Source: Harmothoe impar (Eukaryota > Annelida > Polychaeta > Phyllodocida > Polynoidae). From it: 64,000 bases of DNA. The stretch is from assembly GCA_947462335.1 (NCBI GenBank), contig OX381718.1:43958281-44022280 (forward strand), in the 5' to 3' direction. Position numbers and translations under genes: made by a program. Positions 10,336-22,764 of this stretch are shown piece after piece. Each line of letters opens with the position of its first letter. Position 1 is the first letter of the stretch. The notes below the pieces were generated by a model. That model saw only the letters and a list, made by a program, of their open reading frames with translations. It was not told the origin of the DNA and made no database searches.

Positions 10336-11822
10336 CTCAGGGTTTACAAAGAAAGACCACCAGAGATGATTTGTTGAAAGGATGTTTTCATAAGAAGTAT
10401 ATGGAGTAGCACATTGTTCAAGAACGCCAATATGATTTTGTTTACCCAGAAACTCCGAAGCCGTCGATAGTTATCCAATGAACTTGAATAATTTTGATAG
10501 TGATGGAGACTATACAGAGACTATGAAGCAGGTAGTCAATTAAATTTTCATTTTTGCTCTCAGTTTTCTCTAACGTGGGAGGCTTTTCATTTTCTGTGAT
10601 CAAGATCACTACCCCCCCCCCCCCCCACCCCCTAAAAAAATATATTTAAAAAAGCAACAGATTGGCCACGTTTGATAAACATGTGAGGCTGACCTCAAAC
10701 TCAAATTTCCTAAGGCCTAATTTTCATTGAAAAATGAAAGCGTTCAGAGAAGACTCTTGGAATTTGTGTGTTCGTTATGAAAGGTTTGTAACCTAGTATA
10801 ATTCTGGCAATAAACTAATATATTGGTTTTGCTTAAAGCTGCTATACCAGTTACAAACTCAAACCTATATTTTCTTCATGTGTATCTCATATCATTGTAT
10901 AACCCTTTCCCTCTTATAATCTGCCCTTCAGTTTGGCAGTTGTGTCATAAAAGACTCCAATTCCAACTTTTATTTACATTCTGGTGGGTTTAGTTATTCA
11001 GGACAGCAGGTGGCAGCATCGAGTGGTCTTTCATTCCTGATCTTACCAACAGAGTCTACTATAACCTGGTGTGACACTACAGATTCTGCTACCTTGTTGA
11101 TGTAATTAAGTGTTGTAGAGAATGCTGGAAGCATTCTATTTCTTTTGGTCAATATCTTTGAAATCAGCAGAGTTAAAAGTCAGAGATTAGATTGGGATCT
11201 TGCAAGTACACTGTACTAGGCGGACCTTTTATAAATATACAGAAAGTGAACTATCTATATATCTGAGGTGGTATGGCAACTTTAAGTTAAAATGCAATGT
11301 TGCTGGGACCTCACCCGTTTAAATTTACTGTGAGAATGCTTAATTTTAAACAGACAATAGTTTTTCTTTGTTCAGCAAAATGAGCTAAAAGGTACTCTTT
11401 GTGGCAGGCTGGGGGGGGGGGGGGACTGATAAAGGTTTATTTGGAAAGGAAGACAGAAGTGACGAACTTTGAGTAGTCAAGTGATAGTTTGATTCATGGC
11501 TAGCCATCTATAGTGTACGTCTGACTAGATAGTCACACACAAACAGACACACACAGTCGCCGGTAGAGACTATACTCCAACATTATACATATATACAGTC
11601 AGCCCTCTCTGCCCATAATTTGGACAATGCATGGAAATATGTCTGACGAAGCAAATTATCTAAGAAATTCTGTCTGAGGAATTGAGAGATTCAAGGTATT
11701 AAATGTTTGAGGAAGTGAGGGGCTACTGTATAATTATATACAACCCCTCCTGGAAAGGCGATGCATCTTATCTTTATCTAAAGGAAACATAGATTATACC
11801 ATCAGTGAATATAATGCTTAAC
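10336..11822. other. Non-coding AT-rich stretch
   Basis: Contains a poly-C tract (about 10612-10632) and a poly-G tract (about 11411-11423). No coding exon is supported. Confidence 0.4.
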
Positions 11823-11914
11823 TTACCATAGGCCCTAGACTCCTGGGCTGCAGTTAGGATGGCCAGGTATAGGGCAGCCACCCTGACCATCATGTCTACT
11901 ACACTGACCATGGT
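11823..11914 (-). CDS. Orphan first coding exon with signal peptide
   Basis: On the minus strand a Kozak-like CTCACCATGG starts a frame encoding MVSVVDMMVRVAALYLAIL and then TAAQESRAYG, a typical secretory signal. It ends at a near-perfect donor (TATG|GTAAGT). The remaining exons should lie at lower coordinates or outside the window; I could not identify them. The protein is presumably secreted, family unknown. Confidence 0.45.
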
Positions 11915-13439
11915 GAGGTGGTGGGCTCCTCCAGGGTCCTGAGACGGCTTATTAAGTGTCAGTTGATTCCTTACTGGTTGGGTGTGACGAGTGGTCTGGG
12001 TCCACTTCTTGGTAGTGTCCCTTGTTTTAGAGGCTCCAGATTATCTCTTTGTGGTAGGAATTAAGATCTAGGATAACCCTCCTTTTTTAAATAAGTATTT
12101 GCAAGATTACCGAATGCTCATGTGTGACTAGACTTGCTCAATCATCTGAAACCTAATAATATTTTAAAAAATTGAGTGATACCCTTGTATATAGATGGTA
12201 CCAGATCTCTATCTTTATAATATAAAGAGAGAATATTTATTATGTATTCTCAGACCATTAGTTCAGTACTTTACACTCTCATCTACAGCCTTTCGGACTA
12301 TCCTTGTAGTTGTATTTATCTGCACCTATTATAGAGGTGCACTTTAGGGTATCCTTAGTAGCTTAAGTACTGTGTGAATCATACACCCAGCTTAATCTCA
12401 ACTGCCTGACTGAAGAAAAGTAGCCCCTTCTGATAAAGTCCCTCCAGAGTTCAGCCCCTAGAGTTCCACCATATAACAAGCTAACGGTAATTTAGCTCCA
12501 GGTGGTGCTGGGGTATGGGGCCTAGTGTTATGTAATACAGTTAAGTCAATAGTCCAGGCAGCAAGCATGAACCCCTCAGCATCAGCAGCAGTAGACAGAG
12601 CTAGATGGTAGTTGTAGCCCCTGGTAGTATGTCTTGATAGCTGTTCAACACTTTATCTCCATGTAAAGTGAATAACTCTAGCATCAGTTCAACAGTCGTT
12701 TTCCCATGTGTAGGGATTGTGAAGTTTCCTTCCGTCCTCTTTGTGGTTCCGTGTTATTGGTGTAGGTTGAAAGGCTTGTAGCTAATTCTTGTGCCAACTA
12801 TAACATTTTCAGAATCCAAAAACTCAAGACTTTACCTCCGGGTAGGGCACCAATTTTCTATGGAAATTCACTGTCCAATGATCCTATAAAGTACGAATCA
12901 CCAATACGGGTATATAAGTACACTAAATAGCTCCAAATAGAAAAGTAGTCAGCTGTTGTTAGATTGTCCTCTCTGAATATATTCACAATGCATTTAATGC
13001 AGCCAGTGCTATAGTATAGCACCCCAGTGTCTGGTGCATGTAGTCCTATATAATGAGCTGCCCTCTGCAGTCAGTCTACGTGCACCAAATGTAATACCAT
13101 GAGCAGCTCGCAGTGCTGGACAGAGCTGCTGCATATGCTCCTCACTACACCACTGTAGTAGTGTGTGTGTATACTCAGACCAATGCCATGTGCTGGAGAC
13201 CCCCCAGCTGTCTGATATTGCCAGACTCTGCCACTGCTCACTGCTGCCAGAGGGACGGGTCTGCTGGAGGCTACGGCTGATGGGTGTTGGGGTGTGGGCG
13301 CTCCGCCTACAGCCTCGGGCCGAGTGAGCAGCTCAGTCATGTCCTACTCACAACGACTCCACTACCGGGTCCCGGGCCTCCAGCATTCTGTAACGGTGGG
13401 AGTCACCAGAAGGCCTCTCTGCACTATGGCCCCAGAGGT
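11915..13439. other. Probable 5' region of the 11.8-kb exon; no other gene
   Basis: An 89-codon frame on the minus strand (13340-13071) has no recognisable domain and is not called as a gene. No other structure is seen. Confidence 0.35.
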
Positions 13440-13645
13440 CCTAGACACCTAATGGGACATGGGACATTTCCTAAAATCGATATGGCAACATGGGGATTTC
13501 TTAAATCGATATGGCGACATGGGCATTTCTTAAAAAGATATGGCGACATGGGCATTTCTTATATCGATATGGCAACATGGGCATTTCGATATGGCTACAT
13601 TGGACATTTCTTAAAATCGACATGGCGACATGGGTCTTACTTAAC
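13440..13645. repeat. 30-bp minisatellite-like array
   Basis: About six units of CGATATGGCGACATGGGCATTT-like sequence ending in CTTAAAAT, period near 30 bp. Flanked by CCTAGACACCTA on the left and TTAACCCATAGGGG on the right, which resemble the ends of the copies at 40.9 and 41.96 kb. Confidence 0.75.
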
Positions 13646-14282
13646 CCATAGGGGCCCAGAACTATTTGACCAAAGTCAGATATCTGCAGCATAATTGGTA
13701 TACCCTATGTAAATCTACAATGTTCAGTGGAATTTCTTGTCTGGACATAGGGTTTATATTACATTTCCTGAAAGCTGTTGCAGAAACCTTTCTCATACTA
13801 AACTCCCTGTATGATAAAAAGGATAATTTTGGTAACCATAGCAACCAGAAATGTTCCATTTGTTAGAGTTATGAAATTGTGCCTTAGGTTGGCTGTACTT
13901 TGGGCCATGGAGGAACCTTCTATTCCGTTGCCATGGGAATGATATATAACCTATTGACATCAGTTACACAATTTGATGTACCTTTTCCAAATTGCATGAA
14001 AAAATATATGATAATAACTAAGATGACAACTAATAGTATCATGATGTGAGGAGAATACTCAGCCACAACCAGTGGGAAAACTTGAAATTGGAGATATTTA
14101 TTATGATTTTCCTACTAGAATTGCTCTAAAACTGGTAATATCTATCGGATAACGAATGTAAGCCCATCTATAAAATGCTGAGGTCACCCCAGAGACATTG
14201 GTTTGTCCCACAGTTGTCTAAACTTAATATGTATGTGATATAGCCCTGTAGGACTTTAGATATGTTGGCGCCATTTATTAGT
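13646..14282. other. Non-coding, nothing recognised
   Basis: AT-rich sequence with no supported gene. Confidence 0.35.
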
Positions 14283-15050
14283 TACAGGGGGGGTTGGCGG
14301 GGCGTAAAAAGTTCTGACCCCTCATGAGGGTAGGTGTAAAAAAGTTAGCCCCTTTTTTAGCAAAAAAGCCCGTGCGTTACTATAGTTCAATGGGGGGTGG
14401 GCGAAAATGTTTTGCCGCCTTTGGCGATGGGGGCGTGAAACTTTCCACGCTCCCCCTGTAATTAATAAATGAACACTCCCTTAGCTTGGTACCAGACTCC
14501 CACACACCAGAGCTTGCCAGGAACAAGCGACGTTCCGTGGACAGAACCAAATTCTCACGAGAACTGCAGATGGCAGCATGCACGTGCTGATCATGGGAGC
14601 AAGGTCCCTCCGGTTTCATCATTATAAAGATGGCTGTGTCCGGACAGAGAGGTAAGTAGCCGTCATGGGTGGCGCCATCTCTCTGTACAGAATGCTATGT
14701 GAGCTGCTACAGCAACAAGTGTGACAACTGTAGCGCCGCCTGGTGTGATTAGCGGGAATTACAGCAAGGGACCCTGGATGTCACCAGACGGATAATTTTA
14801 CATCAGGGAGTGATCTTTTTTAACAGCAGGGGGGTAGTAGGTTGTGGGGGGGGGGAGGAGCTTCGACCCAGGAAAATTTCACCTGTTTTCAGCCTGCTCG
14901 TTACTATGCGTTAAAGGGTGCCAATTTTCGACCCGTAGGAGGGATGGGGGGGGGCGCCCCTTGACCAAGAGGGTGTAAGAAATTTCACACCAAAATCCAT
15001 CAGCCCCCCTTTTGTTGAAAAATGAACACTCCCTTACATTCTTATATCTA
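14283..15050. repeat. G-rich dispersed element with GAACACTCCCTTA ends
   Basis: Two related segments, each a G-rich tract, then GTGTAA-AA and CCCCTTTT, then AAATGAACACTCCCTTA (about 14469-14482 and 15025-15038). A similar decayed piece lies at about 19060-19160. Probably remnants of a non-autonomous transposon. Confidence 0.45.
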
Positions 15051-15219
15051 GATGCGACTTCTGTGAACTGTTATTAATCGGAATTTCACATAATTATCAC
15101 GTCTTCATTGAAAATGTAATATTATATATAGTTTATTATTCAGAGAAGTGATAATGATACAAGTCGCAGTACTGATATTAACACTTCTCTGTTTAATCGT
15201 TCAATAGGTGCGACTTCTG

Positions 15220-16300
15220 TCACACAGAGAGAAGAATCCGAGTCAGAAGCGGAGTCCAGGCTATAAAAAGAGAGCCAGACCCCCCTTTGGCTCTCTTTTC
15301 ACACTGTCTGACTCCCCCTTCTAATGGCCCTGGCTCCTTTTCAATTAAATGAAACAGAGTCCAGTTCAGCTAGAGTGAGTAAATGGGTACCTGGACTCCC
15401 TAAGGGAGTCACAGAAGTAAGTATACAAGACAGAAATAGGAGACACACTAGGTGGCACTACTGTACACTGACTGCAATGCCATCTAGTACATATATTTTT
15501 AAGCCATCTAACTCCCTTTATGATCAGAGTCAAGGTCCCCTATACTCCCTTTTCCCCCAAGGGAGTCGGTGAATGTATAAGGGAGTCAAACAGTTGGTTA
15601 TGGTTAAGCCTGCTAGGTGGTAGCACTATACTTGAAATGGTATAATTCTGTATGCTCAGATCTCTAGATCCATGTATTTTGTGATATTGATAATTATGCT
15701 AAAACATGTATATCATTGTAACATCAAGATTCTATGTCAGAATTACATTTCATTTATAATTGCAATTAACTTCAAACTCTAGCATCAGCATGATGTATAA
15801 GATATAGACACCCAATTTGCAGAAACATGGGAAAGTTAAATCACAAAAGCTCAGATATTCTTTTATATAATAACTAATGTGCACTGAGGGATGTTTCTGA
15901 GATCCCTCCTCCTTGTGAGGCATTGCACCAAAATAATGTAGAAAGAGTAGCTAGGGATACAGTTACTGGAAGGGATATATAGAGGGGTAGGAAATAGAAA
16001 TTACCAATGACCTCTTCACAAAGGGAATTGTAATTCAATGACTCCCTGTGCCTAGACTCCCTTTCTGAAGGGAGTTTCAGCATGGACCTGGACTCTGTTT
16101 GTGATAGGGAGTCAAAAAAGGGAGTCGTTTTGGAGACAAAACCTAGGCTCTCTTAAGGGAGTCACAGGACTCCCTTTTTAGGGAGTCAGCCACTGACTCC
16201 TTTCATCGAGAGAGTCAAAAAGACAGCCAGAAAAGGGAGTCATTCTGGAGGCAAGCCTGGGCTTCCTTTTGACTCTGTTTCTTCTCTCTATGCAACTGCT
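15220..16300. repeat. Foldback element rich in GACTCCC / GGGAGTC
   Basis: The ends are inverted: AGAGAGAAGAATCCGAGTCA at 15221-15244 and the matching GACTCTGTTTCTTCTCTCTA at 16271-16290. More than ten GGGAGTC/GACTCCC motifs, many as head-to-head pairs (for example 15394-15411), fill both arms. No transposase frame is seen. Probably a non-autonomous foldback transposon. Confidence 0.65.
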
Positions 16301-16654
16301 ACAGATCAGACAATGGAATATCAGATGGTGCAATATTGAGTACGAGACAAAGGGCCTAGCTGTGAATAATCCTAGATACTAGTACCACGTCAAATTTACT
16401 GCGTTTAATTTATATGTTTCATGCTTTAGTAGTCACCATCGTGCATAATGCAGACAAATGTCGCCATTTAGTGATATGCCCTCCTGAAAGGGTTAAAGGC
16501 TTTCCAGAAATATACCCGTCCACACCTTAGTAAATCGCCCAAGCTGGCCACTAGGGGGTGTGTATGTCTTCATTACAGCAGTCAGGTGTCGTGATGGACG
16601 GGGTGAGGGAAGTGACACATCACCTGGGTGTATTGCCTCTAGATAATGTTCACC

Positions 16655-17295
16655 CTTTAACACTTTAAGGATGGTATAATGATCCATGCTCTTTATCATA
16701 ATGGGTGCATGAATGCAGCGCTCGTGAGCTACTCGCCAGGGCTGCATTCAAACATTATGCTAATCCTATGGATATGATTATGCCGATCCTATATAGGGTT
16801 GAGACATTTCCAAAGGGTCAGCATGATGCACCGTGACAAAAATTCATATTTTAGCGTGCCCTCCTTAAAGAGTTAAGGGCCAGATAGTGCTTCAATGTGC
16901 TATGCCCTTTCTCGTCCTGATGGATGAATGCAGGCCTGTCAAGGATCCCATACTGACCCTAGGCTATGGGGTTGATGCACTCCCGAGTGGTTGGCACGAT
17001 GCACCGATGGAACATTTCTGGTGAGCTACTCGCCAGGGCTGTACTAGTTAGTCATGACGAAAATGTCATAATTATCATATTAGCAACATGTCGTTCTTAA
17101 AGAGTTAAGTGCCGCATATTGCTTTAGTGCATCATGCCCTTAGTCGACTCGTCATGATGCATAAATGCAGCCATGGTAAATTAATAGCCTAATCTGCATC
17201 ACTTCAATGCAATCTCCAGTATGCGAGCACAGTTATTGCACAATGCATTCTTGACAGTTAAATACTGCACAATGCAGTCATGTATCATGCCCACC
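16655..17295. repeat. Tandem array of hairpin MITE copies
   Basis: One copy at about 16655-16877, a second at about 16872-17110 and a partial third at about 17104-17290, joined at TTAAAGAGTTAAG boundaries. Each holds CGCCAGGGCTG, GATGCATGAATGCAG-like and GATACACTCC-like modules. Head-to-tail copies share a terminal TTAA-containing motif. Confidence 0.65.
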
Positions 17296-17573
17296 CCGTA
17301 TGAAAGACTTCTTCAAAACTATGCCTTACCCATCTTTTATGGGACAGTCCCTTATAAAAACAAGGACAGCTCCACATAAGTATAGCCTATTATCAACGCT
17401 AATCAATAATTATTAAACTATTGCTTTATTGTGGTAGTAGTATATACTACCAGCTGTGGAATACCACAACACATTCTAGAACGGCTACGTATCTCCTCAG
17501 GATTATCGGAAATGAAATGTTAATCAATGAATCAATCAATCTCTATCTGAAAATAATGTAGATGATGAATTAA

Positions 17574-17726
17574 TTAAAGCAGCACGCGGCCCCTAAATGG
17601 TTAATCGCTACAGGTAGCTTATAAAGCAGGCTGATGTGTCGAGCTGTGCTCTCTCACTGGCACCTGTCTCATATGTTGCAACATCAGCACTTTTATACTT
17701 TAAGGGCCGCGTAGTGCTTTAATTTA
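17574..17726. repeat. Short inverted pair of MITE ends
   Basis: TTAAAGCAGCACGCGGCCCC at the left and GGGCCGCGTAGTGCTTTAA at the right are inverted copies of the family terminal motif, about 100 bp apart. Confidence 0.6.
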
Positions 17727-18293
17727 AGACAGCAAATCCAAACATTAGTGCTCAAAAGTACATTTTCTTAAAAACGAGTCAGGTTGTTCACAATAACATA
17801 TTTCCCTTTCAAAATATTCCATTCTCTCTTATTCCTTACCATTTTGCTCGAATTTGTTTTTATTGCTCAATTTATGTTCATGCGCACTTTGGAATAAAAT
17901 TGTGCACGAATCTATGACCGCATTAAAGATACACTAGAGAATCGCATGGTTAGGCCATATGGGATATCTTTCCCACCTAGTGCTACCTAAGGATCACATT
18001 TGGGAGACCTCCATCCCCTGATGATATTATACCGTTTCACTGTTTAGAGCACATTTAAGTTAGACTTAGAATTTGAGGAAAAATAGGATACATACGCCTT
18101 AATCTCCTTTGTCGTCATGATGCATGACATTTTTATGTGTTTCTTTTTGTCTGGCCCCCAATCCTCCCCCCCTGCTCACGGTTGAAAAATGACTATTCCC
18201 TAAGGTGTAAAGATGACTGTATCATGCAGATCCTTTCGGTATGTACTAGCACCATAGGGTCGGCATCAATAAAGCACAATGCGGTCCTTTCAG
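17727..18293. other. Non-coding, shares a block with 23.7-24.1 kb
   Basis: The stretch about 17738-18090 is similar to about 23736-24080 (shared ACATTTTCTTAAAA, CATTTTGCTC-AATTTG, GATCACATTTGG). This is a dispersed repeat of unknown type. No gene. Confidence 0.45.
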
Positions 18294-18561
18294 GGTTAAG
18301 ACTTTAAGATGCATGTAGTCTTGATGCATTATTTCCGTGATCGTAATGATACATTAATGCGGCTCTGGCGAGTAACTTGCCAGTGCCCTGGTGAGTAACT
18401 CGCCAGTGCTGTATTCATACATTTTGCTGACCCTTATGGGTTGATACACTCCTGAAAGGTCAGCATGATGCACAGTAACTGTTACTGGCCGGTGCTGAAA
18501 TGGTACATCATGAAGACAAAATGTCATCCTTTAGCGATGCATACCGTCTTTAAAGGGTTAA
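18294..18561. repeat. Hairpin MITE copy
   Basis: GGTTAAGACTTTAAG at the left and CTTTAAAGGGTTAA at the right. The inside has two GAGTAAC-TCGCCAGTGC modules and the GGGTTGATACACTCCTGAAA module. Confidence 0.7.
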
Positions 18562-19209
18562 TACTACTCCGTTGTCAACATTCTTCAATCAATCAGTCTC
18601 CGATTCTAAAAATAGCTTAATCAATCGGAGAGGGTGAAACCTTTTTGATGCTTGAGGGCAAAAAGAACCCGTGTTAGGAAATAACCAGGAAATACGAGAA
18701 GATTGCCAAATCTGGAGCAATCATTTTCCCAATTTGAGGACAGCACTAATGACACTGCTGGTGATGAGCTACACTGAATTAAATATTTTTTTTACAAATG
18801 TGTATCATCATGTTTAAGCCGAGGGATGATGTTGTTGGTTACGATTCAACAGATAAGACAAGACCAAGACAATGCTCCAAGGGCGAGCCCACAGGTCACT
18901 TAGGTATACGGTAACTTGACCTATAGAGTCAAACACATACCTTGAGACATCCACTTCAGTTATGTAGTCATTCATGTATGGCATTGTGTGTATTTGTCCT
19001 TTGCTGGTACTGTTTTTAATAGACATTTAAATCCAAGTGAATACGGATTGGCTTTATAAAACGGGGAGGGGGGGATGGAAAAACTTTGAGCCCCTATTGC
19101 AGGGGTTCAAATGTTTTTTTACTGCTTATGTGAAATTCCACTAACTCCCTTCCCTCTCTCCGTTTATATAAAAAGTCATTAAGCACGGAGTCCACTAGGG
19201 CAATACAGG
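18562..19209. other. Non-coding
   Basis: Contains a decayed G-rich CCCCTATTGCAGGGG segment (about 19060-19110). No gene is supported. Confidence 0.35.
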
Positions 19210-19985
19210 TACCTGCGAAACAGGGCGATCTTTTTTATGTTTTGTTTTGCACATTTTGCTTCATTTCACCTCATTTCGCGGCAGTGTCGCCCTGTCTATG
19301 GTCCTGTTCTGGTGATACTTAAGGTTGATCGCTACTCATTGAATATGGACCACTGCGCAGGTTTCTGCGCATAATAGCTTAAAAGTATAAGATTGACCAA
19401 AATTAAAAACCTAGATACACAAACAGGCTTACTAAGCTTTGTTAACAAATGGGATGTTTTCAAGCAAGATTGAGCGTTTTATATATTTGATACATTTAGA
19501 GCCAATAATATTTTGCTATTTTTCATATAAGTTAGAACATTGGACTTATCAATCAATAAACCATTATCTGTTTCAAACAGCCCGATGAGATGTATATCAA
19601 TTTATACATCTCATCGTGTTTTTTTAAATAACCAAGGGTAGGAAATACAACCGTTTTATACCCTTATTTTTGTCCTTTACCATATTGTTTTAGGCCTTGA
19701 ATGTCTACGGTTTAGACCTTGTTTTGCACTACTTGGCCAAAAAACGCTTAAATTATATCAAAATTTCCTTTTTTAGAAAATACTTTTCTTTGTAAATCTG
19801 TAATAGAAATAATAGCCCCGGGTTCCAGACTTGTTCACATTTTCCTTTCCTAAATAATATAAGCTACCCCTTGGGGGAAAAACAAGAAATTTCATGGATA
19901 CAAAGTTAAAAGTAGCGACCAACCATAAGGCAACATTGCCATACTGTGAAGCGAAATTAGGCGAAATGAAGCGAAATGTGCAAGT
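19210..19985. repeat. Inverted-repeat element, CACATTTTGCTTCATTTC ends
   Basis: A segment at about 19248-19278 (gene-poor, CACATTTTGCTTCATTTC...CTCATTTCGC) recurs inverted at about 19950-19980. The 700 bp between has no coding frame. Confidence 0.5.
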
Positions 19986-20058
19986 TTGAGTTTTGAGTTT
20001 TGTAAAGTTTACTGACCATAAATCTTGACAATGAAGCTTTTAAGGCAATAGTCAAATA

Positions 20059-20932
20059 ACGTATATGTATGAAGAGTTTGGTTCCAAAACGCAATAAGCG
20101 CCAAAATACAAAATCGGGAGAAAACAGGTCAGGGGTATTGTGTAGGGTAAATAAATAAAAATTCTGAAAAAAAAATTGAAAAAGTACATTTATTTAGTAG
20201 ATAGGGCCTGTCGAAAATTCAGTTTTTTTGCAAAACGCAATAAATCCAAAAGCAGTTTTTTTGCAAAACGCAATAAATCCACCTCACCAAAGATTGTTTT
20301 TGTATGTAGGACTGTTTATTCTTTTATGTTTACGGTCTTAATAAGGCTTTATTGAATACAATGTTGGTCTATATTGTTAATAGCATTATTTGAAAATAAG
20401 TTTTTTTTAAATTTAGAAGGCATTTGAAATATGGACACAAAACCCATGTTTTATGATTTTTGTGGATTTATTGCGTTTTGCAAAATAACTGCTTTTGGAT
20501 TTATTGCGTTTTGCAAAAAAACTAAATTGAGCAAATTAAATCCTATTTCTAAATCAAGGAAAAATGATGCAAGGATTTTTAAAAGCTACTTGTTTGTGTT
20601 TCATGTATGTCCCACTATACCAAGAAAAAATAATACTGAAATAAAAATGGCCATTACTGATTTTATGGACATATGCAGAAAAACTGATTTTGGATTTATT
20701 GCGTTTTGCAAAAAAACTGAAAATTGAAATCAAATCATCCTTTTTCTCCTAGAAAAAAAATCCAAGGATTTCAAAAATCGATTTCTAGGTATTTTATCTT
20801 TGGAACATTAATCATTAGTTATTAAAGAAAAATGCTTTCTATTCACCAATTTGTCAAAATCAAAAATACACTTTTATCTCAAAACTCATAAAATGGATTT
20901 GTTGCGTTTTGCAACGAAACTCTTCATATATA
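20059..20932. repeat. TIR element with repeated GCGTTTTGCAAAA motif
   Basis: The terminal inverted repeats are ATGAAGAGTTTGGTTCCAAA at the left and the inverted TTTCGTTGCAAAACGCAA version at the right (about 20893-20928). The motif TTTATTGCGTTTTGCAAAA or its complement occurs at least five more times inside. No transposase. A 98-codon frame here is only the repeat translated. Confidence 0.65.
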
Positions 20933-21481
20933 TATTATGTCAACAACAATCCATGGACGGAATAAGTTGTTAAAATGTCGCCCCATATCGGAGGGACCTG
21001 TGTCGCACTAGTGGAGCCCAGGCTATCGTCATTGTACCATCAGTTTCTATCCTGATGCCTATCTCGGTCTGTATGCTACATCTCATTAGCGTCAAACTTT
21101 CCTTGAGATTCAAAGGAAATACAGTTTAACAGTACATTGACCTTCAGACAGGTTTAAATCTGATTTCATTTAAAATCACGTCTATATTTACTAATTAGCC
21201 GCATACAAAGCTGCGTGTCCCCCAATTGAAAGGTTCAATATGTCTCGAGGGAGGGCCTTGAATGGTAATAGTGACAGGCTAATAAAAGGGAGCCCCATTG
21301 ATTCATGTTCTATACGTCTATCAATGGAATTTCCTTGTAAACACCCACTATGCTTCCCATCTAGAGCATAGCACGTTACAAATGTCCTTATTTAACATTA
21401 AACATTTTGTGAAAAGGAGTGGTCTTTTTAAATGAACGGGTTAATCTGTTTTTTTAATGAATCCATCCTCATTTGGTCCAG
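20933..21481. other. Upstream region of the first paralogue
   Basis: No coding exon is seen. The promoter of the six-cysteine gene should lie here, but I see no clear TATA box or other motif. Confidence 0.35.
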
Positions 21482-21568
21482 GGCCTATTCTATTTACTCG
21501 GAGGTGTTTGATTTGGGATTTTCATCGGTCCTCGCCACGACTGTCTGGATACCGAAGGGACTTGTAAG
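21482..21568 (+). other. Probable 5' UTR exon of paralogue 1
   Basis: This 87-bp block is conserved with 31541-31627 (GGCCTATTCTATT, CACGACTG-CTGGATACC) and both end at TAAG|GTAAGG donors. It has no ATG-led frame of use, so it is a non-coding first exon. The true 5' end is not defined. Confidence 0.5.
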
Positions 21569-22451
21569 GTAAGGATATGGAGAACACAGTTAGCATTGAG
21601 TTATAACCTTCAGAGCCTTCTCTTTCCTTCACTCATAATAAGCCCCCCCCCCCCCGTGGTATCCCCCCCCCCTTGGATTGTAGTTTTCCTCCCAGAGTTC
21701 TCTCCCTGCCCTTATCAGATTGATCATTTTGTCAAGGTTTACACTTAATAACATAAGTTCCTTATACGGGACTATTTCTTGGTCCACTGTGACCATACAC
21801 TGACCACAGCTAGTGGACTAATAAAAGATGAAGGCTATTAATTAGCTTTAAGGGAGTGGTGATTTATTAACAACATTGTTAGAAAATGACCACTCCACAA
21901 AGGTAGAAGGAAGCTAGGGTACGGTCAATTTTGATCTACCAACAATTACTCTTAATCACTTAGGGCTATATTACTTTAATATAAGTATGATTATGTAACA
22001 AAGGCAAAGAAAATCAATACTTCAATTTATAGTGCTAGAATATTGTATATATTGGCAATCGAACATGCTTAACAATAGCCGCCAATGGGAAAATCCCTAT
22101 TTTTCAACATTTCTCAACATTTTTGAAAAATTGACCGATAACATCCCAACCAAACCTCTCAGATGTTTAGATATCATTAGTGACACAATCGTATATTGAT
22201 GATGACTTATTTTTAATATTTCTCACCTTTATTTCTATATCAAACTTCCCTATATAGCGTTCGGCTTATATGAGAGTATTCAAAAGTATACTTTACTACT
22301 AAATTAGCTTCTTTCAAATCCTCTGTGTAGCTTATACAACTATTTGTCAAAGTTTGGGGTGCGGTTTATAAGTAAGTTATTCTTATAAATATGTGAGAAT
22401 TTAAAGTATGTTTTTCATGTTCAGATCTTGAGAGTTTAACCTTGGGAGGAA

Positions 22452-22509
22452 ATGGCTGCCATTCGGACATCAGTGTGTACACTGTTACTTGTGACAGCAT
22501 TATGTACAA
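22452..22509 (+). CDS. Paralogue 1 exon 1 (signal peptide)
   Basis: Nineteen codons plus one base. The acceptor at 22434 brings in a short 5' UTR before GGAAATGG, and the donor is ACAA|GTAAGT. Length equals that of paralogue 2 exon 1. Confidence 0.75.
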
Positions 22510-22764
22510 GTAAGTACCCTTGTTGTGTCCCGTATTGTCCACATCCTACAAACTAGTGTGAGTGTGGTTATAGTGTTAACTGAGGAACGAGGCAAACACA
22601 GTTGGGCTTGGGTCATATGCAGCGGTAGAAGTTTTATTTATAAGCTCGGTGATCTTTGAGGATCATTTATAAGTCACATGTTCTTGGATCATATAGTTTG
22701 ATATATTTATTTATGGAATCACCTCCCCTCTATATAAGATGTTAAGAGAGCATGCCCTCCAAAC

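Noticed and set aside
13071..13340. 89-codon minus-strand frame
   Set aside because: No domain, no splice context and no signal. May be chance in a GC-richer stretch.
20431..20727. 98-codon frame with repeated GFIAFCKKT
   Set aside because: Translation of the GCGTTTTGCAAAA repeat motif. It is not a protein repeat.
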